A DNA stretch of 5,529 bases from Candidatus Portiera sp. (lineage in GTDB: Bacteria > Pseudomonadota > Gammaproteobacteria > CBDBNL01 > JAAOII01), in NCBI GenBank assembly GCA_015163845.1, contig JAAOII010000025.1, positions 1-5,529 on the forward strand, in the 5' to 3' direction. A model generated the notes under the pieces. The model searched no databases. It was given only the letters and a program-made list of their open reading frames with translations, and was not told where the DNA came from. How positions within the stretch are numbered: position 1 is the stretch's first letter; each line of letters opens with the position of its first letter. The translations under genes and the position numbers were made by a program. Shown here piece by piece: positions 1 to 4,973 of this stretch.

Positions 1-1
1 A

Positions 2-2728
2 AAATCTCCAGAGTCAACTAAAGTATTTGCTGATCCAGAAGAGGTTGTGCGTGCTCATAATGCTGGCGTCATAAAATTACATGACAAGATTAAGGTGCGA
101 GTTAAATCTATTTCCATTAACAAGGAAAAAGAGTTTTTGACGGAACAAGGTATTTATGAAACTACTGCAGGTAGATTGATTTTCTTCCAGATAGTTCCAG
201 ATGGTATAGAGTTTTCTTTGACTAATAAGACCATGAAGCATAAAGATATATCCAATATTATTAGTGTTAGTCATAAACGTTTAGAACTCAAGACAACAGT
301 TATTTTTGCTGATCGTTTGATGTATTTGGGTTTTGAGTATGCAACAAAATCAGGCATATCAATATCCTTGGATGATCTTAAGATTCCTGAAGAGAAGACA
401 TCTATTATTGGACAGGCAGAGGAAGAGATTAATCAAATTGCATTAGATTTTAGGAATGGTCTACTTACTCGCGGAGAGAAATATAACAAGACCATTGATA
501 CTTGGTCCAATGCTAATGATGAGATTGGTAAAGTGATGATGCAGAATATTAGTACAGATGTTGAAGGCGAAGGTAAAAAGGAAAAATCCTTTAAGTCCTT
601 TAATCCTGTATATATGATGGCGGATTCTGGAGCCCGTGGTTCCGAATCGCAAATTCGCCAGTTGGCTGGTATGCGTGGTCTGATGGCACGTCCAGATGGT
701 TCTATTATTGAAACAGCTGTGACTTCAAATTTCCGTGAAGGTCTTTCAGTATTGCAATACTTTATCTGTACTCATGGTGCTCGTAAGGGATTGGCAGACA
801 CAGCACTTAAGACAGCTAACTCAGGTTACCTTACTAGACGTTTAGTTGATGTATCACAAGATTTTATAGTTTCTGAAGATGACTGTGGTTCCGATCAAGG
901 TCTGCGTATTACCTCAGTAGTAGAAGGTGGTGATACTGTGGTGTCTCTTGCGGAAAGAATTTATGGAAGGATTGCGGCTCAAGATGTATATTCTGGCAAA
1001 GAAGGTGCTAATAAAGTAGTGCTACCAGCTGGTACCTATTTTGATGATGAAACAATAAAGGTATTGGATGAAAATAATGTGGGCGATGTGATTATAAGAT
1101 CACCAGTAACCTGCAAGGCCGCTACAGGTATTTGCCGTCAATGTTACGGTGTTGATCTAGCTCGTGGTACTCTAGTAAATAGAGGTGAAGCGGTGGGTGT
1201 TATAGCCGCCCAGTCCATAGGTGAGCCAGGTACTCAGTTGACTATGAGAACTTTCTACACTGGTGGAGCTGCAAGTAAGGCATCGCTGGTGGATAACGTA
1301 ACTGTTAAACTTGGCGGTAAAGTCAAGTTTGATAATATCAGTTATGTTAAGCGTGAAGATGAGAAAGATTTAGTAGTTATATCCCGTTCAGGACGTATCA
1401 AAATACTCAATAATCAAAACCGAGAAACAGAAAATTACAGTGTCCCTTATGGTGCCTCCATATTGGTTAATGCTGGAGTTTCAGTTAAGGCGGGACAACA
1501 AATAGCCACATGGAATGCACATAGTTTGCCTATAATCGCGGAAGAAAGTGGAGTAGTCAACTTTGCAGATTTTGAAGAGAATATTACAGTAAAGCATCAA
1601 ACAGATGAGTCCACTGGATTTTCTAATATAGAAATCATAAATCCAACAGAGAGACCTCCAGCTGGTAAGCTCATGCGCCCCAGTATCTATATTACTGATA
1701 CATCCGGTAAGCCAGTAATGCACCCAGAGTTGGGACGTGAATTAAGCTACATATTACCAGCTAAATCAGTGGTAAATGTGGTTGAAGGACAAAAGGTTAG
1801 TAAAGGAACAGCTATCGCTAGGATTGCTGTGGAAGAACAGAAGTCCCATGATATAACTGGTGGTTTGCCAAGAGTAGCCGCTTTATTTGAAGCACGGATA
1901 CCTAAGGATTCAGCTATTCTTGCCCCGTGCAAAGGTCTAGTCAAGTTTGGCAAGGAGACAGCTGACAAGATTAAGTTGTTGATTGTTACAGATAAAGGTG
2001 ATAAGTTGGACGAAATTACCATACCACGTCGCCGTCATATAAATGTTCTTGAAGGCAGTCAAGTTGATGCTGGTGAATTGATTTGCGAAGGAGTAATGAA
2101 CCCCCATGATATATTGAAATATAGGGGTGAAGAAGAACTTACTAGTTATATCGTCAATGAAGTTCAGGTTATTTATCGCATGCAAGGAGTTAAAATTAAC
2201 GACAAGCATATTGAAGCAATCGTATCGCAATTATTACGTAAGGTTAGAATCACTGATGTGGGCGACTCAACTTTTGTCAAAGGTGAGCAAGTTGAACTTA
2301 GAGAAGTTAATCGGGTAAACGAAGAACTAGAGAAACTTGGTAAAAAACCAACTCTATATGAAAGGGTATTCTTAGGTATTACAAGTGCTTCACTATCGAC
2401 AGATTCATTTATTTCTGCGGCATCTTTCCAGGATACTACTAGAGTTCTTACAGAAGCAGCAATAAATGCCAAAGAAGATGTATTGCATGGTCTCAAAGAA
2501 AATGTAATAGTGGGTTGCTTAATTCCGGCTGGTACTGGATACTTCCATTATGAGATGACCAAAGAAAAAGAAAAACGACTTGCTTTAATAAGTCGTGATA
2601 GTGATACTACAGAATTGAGTGAAGGCGAACAAGAAGCAATTTTGGAGAATATTTCTAACGATCCTATTACCTCAACTGAAGACAAATTGGTTGAAGAAGC
2701 AGAAGTATTAGAAGTTCAGAAGAAATAA
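2..2728 (+). CDS. rpoC: RNA polymerase subunit beta' (RpoC), C-terminal 908 residues, 5' end outside window
   Basis: This is the largest RNA polymerase subunit, which carries the catalytic centre. The frame is open from base 2, before the first GTG (47), and the sequence there is already RpoC-like, so 47 is not a real start. Fragment residue 1 matches about E. coli residue 519; the NADFDGD Mg-binding motif lies upstream of the window. In order one sees the rim-helix region (residues about 135-175), the F-loop/bridge-helix block (about 195-280, including THGARKGLADTALKTANSGY), and four zinc-site cysteines with codons at 884, 1112, 1133 and 1142 (E. coli C814, C888, C895, C898). Then come the trigger loop QLTMRTFYTGG, an SI3-type insertion of E. 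coli length (to DITGGLPRV near 1850) and the conserved end GLKENVIVGCLIPAGTGY. A charged, acidic tail of about 60 residues follows, ending in TAA. The oddity is tyrosine where E. coli has trigger-loop H936. Family assignment is certain. Confidence 0.99.
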   Translation, partial: KSPESTKVFADPEEVVRAHNAGVIKLHDKIKVRVKSISINKEKEFLTEQGIYETTAGRLIFFQIVPDGIEFSLTNKTMKHKDISNIISVSHKRLELKTTVIFADRLMYLGFEYATKSGISISLDDLKIPEEKTSIIGQAEEEINQIALDFRNGLLTRGEKYNKTIDTWSNANDEIGKVMMQNISTDVEGEGKKEKSFKSFNPVYMMADSGARGSESQIRQLAGMRGLMARPDGSIIETAVTSNFREGLSVLQYFICTHGARKGLADTALKTANSGYLTRRLVDVSQDFIVSEDDCGSDQGLRITSVVEGGDTVVSLAERIYGRIAAQDVYSGKEGANKVVLPAGTYFDDETIKVLDENNVGDVIIRSPVTCKAATGICRQCYGVDLARGTLVNRGEAVGVIAAQSIGEPGTQLTMRTFYTGGAASKASLVDNVTVKLGGKVKFDNISYVKREDEKDLVVISRSGRIKILNNQNRETENYSVPYGASILVNAGVSVKAGQQIATWNAHSLPIIAEESGVVNFADFEENITVKHQTDESTGFSNIEIINPTERPPAGKLMRPSIYITDTSGKPVMHPELGRELSYILPAKSVVNVVEGQKVSKGTAIARIAVEEQKSHDITGGLPRVAALFEARIPKDSAILAPCKGLVKFGKETADKIKLLIVTDKGDKLDEITIPRRRHINVLEGSQVDAGELICEGVMNPHDILKYRGEEELTSYIVNEVQVIYRMQGVKINDKHIEAIVSQLLRKVRITDVGDSTFVKGEQVELREVNRVNEELEKLGKKPTLYERVFLGITSASLSTDSFISAASFQDTTRVLTEAAINAKEDVLHGLKENVIVGCLIPAGTGYFHYEMTKEKEKRLALISRDSDTTELSEGEQEAILENISNDPITSTEDKLVEEAEVLEVQKK

Positions 2729-2739
2729 TATTGATTAAC

Positions 2740-2768
2740 TTGTAATAATTATTGTTTAACTCTATAAT
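2740..2768 (+). promoter_or_regulatory. Candidate sigma-70 promoter for iscSUA
   Basis: A perfect -10 hexamer TATAAT (2763-2768) lies 17 bases after TTGTAA (2740-2745), which matches 4 of 6 bases of the -35 consensus TTGACA. Spacing is optimal. It sits in the 49-base gap between the rpoC stop and the iscS start. Transcription would be expected to begin near 2775, only about three bases before the iscS ATG, which would give an almost leaderless mRNA. Such AT-rich gaps throw up TATAAT by chance, so this is a sequence-based prediction. The short palindrome AATAATTATT (2744-2753) lies within the spacer and could be an operator or chance. No match to a known IscR site was recognised. Confidence 0.45.
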
Positions 2769-2777
2769 GTAAGTATA

Positions 2778-3989
2778 ATGCCAAGCACCTATTTTGACTA
2801 TTCAGCAACTACTCCTGTAGATCCAAGGGTAGCTAAAGTCATGATGAACTACCTAACTCTAGATGGAGTATTTGGTAATCCAGCATCAAGATCTCATTCT
2901 TATGGCTGGGAGGCGGAAGCCGCTATTGAAAAAGCCCGCAAGCAGGTTGCCGATTTGCTAAATTGCGATCCACGTGAAATTGTATGGACTTCTGGTGCTA
3001 CAGAAAGCGACAATCTATGCCTCAAAGGCACTGCCCATTTCTATCACAAGAAGGGCAAACACATAATAACTTCCAAGATTGAGCACAAGGCAATTTTAGA
3101 TACTTGCCGCCAACTAGAGAGAGAGGGTTATGAGGTTACTTATCTTGATCCGAGTAGTGAAGGTATCATTACTCCAGACCAAGTTGCAGCGGCTATAAGG
3201 GAGGATACAATTTTGGTTTCTCTTATGCATGTAAACAATGAAATAGGGGTTATCACGGATATCAAGGCAATAGGCGAAGTTACTTCAGCTGCCAAAGTGG
3301 TTTTCCATGTTGATGCTGCACAATCTCCTTGCAAAGCAGAAATTGATTTGCAGGATATGAAAGTTGATTTAATGAGTTTTTCCGCTCACAAGGCCTATGG
3401 TCCTAAGGGCATAGGTGTTGCGTTTGTTAGGCGTAAACCTCGTGCTAGGCTAGAGGCCCAAATGCATGGTGGTGGTCATGAAAGAGGAATGCGTTCTGGC
3501 ACCTTGCCAACTCACCAAATTGTGGGCATGGGTGAAGCTTTTGCCATAGCTAAACAAGAAATGGCAGCAGATCTTAAGAAAATGACAAAGTTGAGAGATC
3601 GTTTTTGGAATGAGATCAAGGACATGGAAGAGATTTATCTGAATGGTTCTATGGAGCAGAGAGTTCCGCACAACCTGAATGTTAGTTTTAATTATATTGA
3701 AGGAGAATCTTTAATGATGTCTCTAAAAGATATGGCAGTATCATCTGGCTCGGCCTGCACTTCAATAAGTTTGGAGCCATCTTATGTTTTACGTGCTTTG
3801 GGACGCAATGATGAGTTAGCTCACAGTTCCATCCGCTTCACTTTTGGTAGATATACCACTGAAGCAGAAGTTGATCAGGCGGTTAAGGATATTAAAGTTG
3901 CGGTGAATAAATTGCGCGAACTATCTCCTTTGTGGGATATGTATAAAGATGGGGTTGATATATCAGCTATTGAGTGGGCAGCCCACTAA
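2778..3989 (+). CDS. iscS: Cysteine desulfurase IscS
   Basis: This cytoplasmic PLP enzyme converts L-cysteine to L-alanine and holds the released sulfur as a persulfide, passed to IscU and, in relatives, to tRNA thiolation and cofactor pathways. It has 403 residues, against 404 in E. coli, with near-collinear sequence. Visible residues are H103 in SKIEHKA, the GATESDN phosphate-binding turn, NNEIG, HVDAAQ (PLP ring aspartate), the PLP lysine K205 in SFSAHKAYGPKG, and the persulfide cysteine C327 in SSGSACTS. The C-terminus SPLWDMYKDGVD...IEWAAH is the IscS signature that docks IscU. The ATG at 2778 is chosen because the protein then starts one residue short of E. coli IscS, with DYSATTPVDPR in place. 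No Shine-Dalgarno sequence precedes it. It is followed after 12 bases by iscU, clearly one operon. No iscR lies upstream. Two small changes near the cofactor (Ala for E. coli T182 and for G204) look conservative. Confidence 0.98.
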   Translation: MPSTYFDYSATTPVDPRVAKVMMNYLTLDGVFGNPASRSHSYGWEAEAAIEKARKQVADLLNCDPREIVWTSGATESDNLCLKGTAHFYHKKGKHIITSKIEHKAILDTCRQLEREGYEVTYLDPSSEGIITPDQVAAAIREDTILVSLMHVNNEIGVITDIKAIGEVTSAAKVVFHVDAAQSPCKAEIDLQDMKVDLMSFSAHKAYGPKGIGVAFVRRKPRARLEAQMHGGGHERGMRSGTLPTHQIVGMGEAFAIAKQEMAADLKKMTKLRDRFWNEIKDMEEIYLNGSMEQRVPHNLNVSFNYIEGESLMMSLKDMAVSSGSACTSISLEPSYVLRALGRNDELAHSSIRFTFGRYTTEAEVDQAVKDIKVAVNKLRELSPLWDMYKDGVDISAIEWAAH

Positions 3990-3991
3990 CT

Positions 3992-3997
3992 AGAAAG
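3992..3997 (+). promoter_or_regulatory. Weak ribosome binding site of iscU
   Basis: AGAAAG lies 4 bases before the iscU ATG in the 12-base gap after the iscS stop. It is a poor, partial match to AGGAGG, but it is the best purine-rich stretch before any of the four starts in the window. The tight spacing suggests translational coupling to iscS. Confidence 0.35.
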
Positions 3998-4001
3998 AAT
4001 T

Positions 4002-4412
4002 ATGGCATATAGTGATAAAGTAATAAACCATTACGAGCATCCTCGTAATGTTGGAAAGTTGGACACCGACTCTGCAAAAGTTGGCACCGGCATGGTAGGA
4101 GCTCCTGCTTGTGGCGATGTTATGCGATTGCAAATAGAAGTCAGCGAAGGAGGTATCATAGAAGATGCTAAGTTCAAGACCTATGGTTGTGGTTCAGCAA
4201 TTGCTTCTAGCTCTCTGGCAACCGAGTGGTTGAAAGGTAAGAACTTAGAAGAAGCAAGCAAAATTAAAAATACTGAAATAGTAGAAGAACTTGCTTTGCC
4301 TCCTGTAAAAATCCATTGTTCCGTATTAGCAGAAGATGCTATTAAGGCAGCAATTGATGATTACAAGAAAAAGCAAGGTAGCGCTCCAGCACAAGCAGAA
4401 GCAGCTGGTTAA
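4002..4412 (+). CDS. iscU: Fe-S cluster assembly scaffold IscU
   Basis: IscU is the scaffold on which [2Fe-2S] clusters are built from iron and IscS-derived sulfur before transfer to carriers. The start MAYSDKVINHYEHPRNVG is nearly the E. coli one. The three ligand cysteines are C37 (GAPACGDV), C63 (YGCGSAIASSS) and C106 (KIHCS), with the cluster-releasing D39 also present. LPPVK (residues 99-103) is the motif bound by the HscA chaperone, and its retention predicts hscA/hscB elsewhere in the genome, since they are not next to this operon. The protein has 136 residues against 128 in E. coli; the surplus is an Ala/Gln/Glu-rich tail (GSAPAQAEAAG) after the conserved helix, of unknown use. The gene starts 12 bases after iscS, and is thus co-transcribed with it. 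Confidence 0.98.
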   Translation: MAYSDKVINHYEHPRNVGKLDTDSAKVGTGMVGAPACGDVMRLQIEVSEGGIIEDAKFKTYGCGSAIASSSLATEWLKGKNLEEASKIKNTEIVEELALPPVKIHCSVLAEDAIKAAIDDYKKKQGSAPAQAEAAG

Positions 4413-4431
4413 TACTACATCAGTTATACTA

Positions 4432-4455
4432 AGGATCAGGTGCTAATAGCATCCT
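4432..4455 (+). other. Hairpin in the iscU-iscA gap
   Basis: AGG-TGC (4438-4443) can pair with GCA-T-CCT (4449-4455), leaving one bulged T and a TAATA loop. In an alternative fold, AGGA at 4432-4435 pairs with TCCT at 4452-4455. Downstream is T-rich (TTTTAATTCTT) but has no clean U-run, so it is not a convincing intrinsic terminator. It could be a partial terminator, an mRNA-end stabiliser for iscSU, or a translation control for iscA, whose start lies 15 bases after the stem. It is seen in sequence only; stability was not computed. Confidence 0.35.
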
Positions 4456-4470
4456 GTAATTTTAATTCTT

Positions 4471-4806
4471 ATGGATAATAAACAAGTTGTTGATTTATCA
4501 TCGGCTGCAGCTAATCACATAGCGGATCAACTTGGCAAACGCGGTAAAGGTCTAGGTATCAGAGTGGGAGTTAAGACCACTGGTTGCTCAGGTCTTGCTT
4601 ATGTTTTAGAGTTTGTTGATGAAGTATCCACTCAAGACAAAGTTATTGAAGCACAGGGAGTAAAACTTTTTATTGATCCCCAAAGTTTACCTTATCTGCA
4701 AGGCATTTCAATGGACTATGTGCAAGAGGGTCTCAAAGAGGGGTTTAAATTTACCAACCCAAACTCCAAAGGTGAGTGTGGCTGTGGAGAAAGTTTCCAC
4801 GCCTAA
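4471..4806 (+). CDS. iscA: Iron-sulfur cluster carrier IscA (A-type/HesB family)
   Basis: IscA is a small cytoplasmic A-type carrier that binds Fe-S clusters or iron and hands them to client enzymes, especially [4Fe-4S] proteins. It has 111 residues against 107 in E. coli, the difference lying at the N-terminus. The three ligand cysteines are visible: C39 in TTGCSGLAYVLEFVD, and C103 and C105 in the terminal ECGCGESFHA. This ending, with GFKFTNPN before it, is the IscA form, in contrast to SufA or ErpA, though these paralogues are close. The ATG at 4471 is the only good start: the frame meets a TAG at 4447-4449, and no other ATG, GTG or TTG lies between. No Shine-Dalgarno sequence is present in the 15 bases before it, and a 58-base gap separates it from iscU, unlike the tight iscS-iscU junction. 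No hscBA/fdx follows. Confidence 0.95.
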   Translation: MDNKQVVDLSSAAANHIADQLGKRGKGLGIRVGVKTTGCSGLAYVLEFVDEVSTQDKVIEAQGVKLFIDPQSLPYLQGISMDYVQEGLKEGFKFTNPNSKGECGCGESFHA

Positions 4807-4808
4807 AC

Positions 4809-4847
4809 CCTCTATAGAAGACCTCTAGAGAAATCAGCTAGAGCAAC
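4809..4847. repeat. Three degenerate 13-base tandem units just after iscA
   Basis: Units at 4809-4821 (CCTCTATAGAAGA), 4822-4834 (CCTCTAGAGAAAT) and 4835-4847 (CAGCTAGAGCAAC) match 10/13 and 9/13 by eye between neighbours. They contain the palindromes TCTATAGA (4811-4818) and CTCTAGAG (4823-4830), and CTCTA/TAGAG pairs that could form small alternative hairpins (4810-4814 with 4826-4830, or 4823-4827 with 4839-4843). No T-run follows, so a Rho-independent terminator is not supported. It may be a decayed microsatellite-like tract, a protein-binding site or chance. The rest of the 4848-4904 gap shows nothing I can identify. Confidence 0.35.
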
Positions 4848-4904
4848 CACTCAATCTACTAAATACTTCTGCCACTATTGGGAAGGCCCTGTAACGACTC
4901 TGGG

Positions 4905-4933
4905 ATGCAATTACTCTTAGCTACTGATATACA
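4905..4933 (+). promoter_or_regulatory. Weak candidate promoter for the HAD phosphatase gene
   Basis: An extended -10 (TG-A-TATACA, 4925-4933) lies 17 bases after ATGCAA (4905-4910), which matches only 3 of 6 positions of the -35 consensus. Extended -10 promoters tolerate poor -35 boxes. The predicted start would be near 4940, giving a leader of about 17 bases before the ATG at 4957. The 150-base gap after iscA makes a separate promoter plausible, but read-through from isc is equally possible. Confidence 0.28.
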
Positions 4934-4973
4934 GGACACTAATATACCAGCTACTGATGTTAGATACTGATAA
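4919..4973. repeat. Degenerate AGCTACTGAT repeats across the phosphatase start
   Basis: The exact 10-mer AGCTACTGAT occurs at 4919-4928 and 4949-4958, with AGATACTGAT at 4962-4971 and a weaker relative GGACACTAATATACC at 4934-4948. Spacing is 15, 15 and 13 bases. The copies overlap the possible promoter and the start codon of the downstream gene. In that gene's frame the 15-base units would read LLIYR, TLIYQ and LLMLD, but the first two lie before the ATG. This is a direct observation; a role as operator or leader is inference. Confidence 0.45.

Noticed and set aside
1747..2022. Long antisense open frames inside rpoC (also 1481-1723, 1937-2230 and 2173-2496)
   Set aside because: They lie opposite a fully conserved rpoC, show no recognisable protein motifs, and are expected by-products of the codon pattern.
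2127..2318. A 63-codon + strand frame within rpoC
   Set aside because: It overlaps conserved RpoC sequence in another frame with no recognisable features.
2729..2762. Terminator after rpoC
   Set aside because: Only the palindrome AATAATTATT is present: all A/T, no GC stem, no clear U-run. Termination here is not supported.
2729..2777. IscR operator before iscS
   Set aside because: Compared by eye with the known type 1 and type 2 site patterns; no convincing match, although a proper matrix scan was not possible.
4425..4430. TATACT as a -10 box for iscA
   Set aside because: No -35-like hexamer lies 16-18 bases upstream, so it is likely chance in AT-rich sequence.
4880..4889. GGG-AAGG-CCC as a terminator stem after iscA
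   Set aside because: Only three base pairs and no T-run after it.
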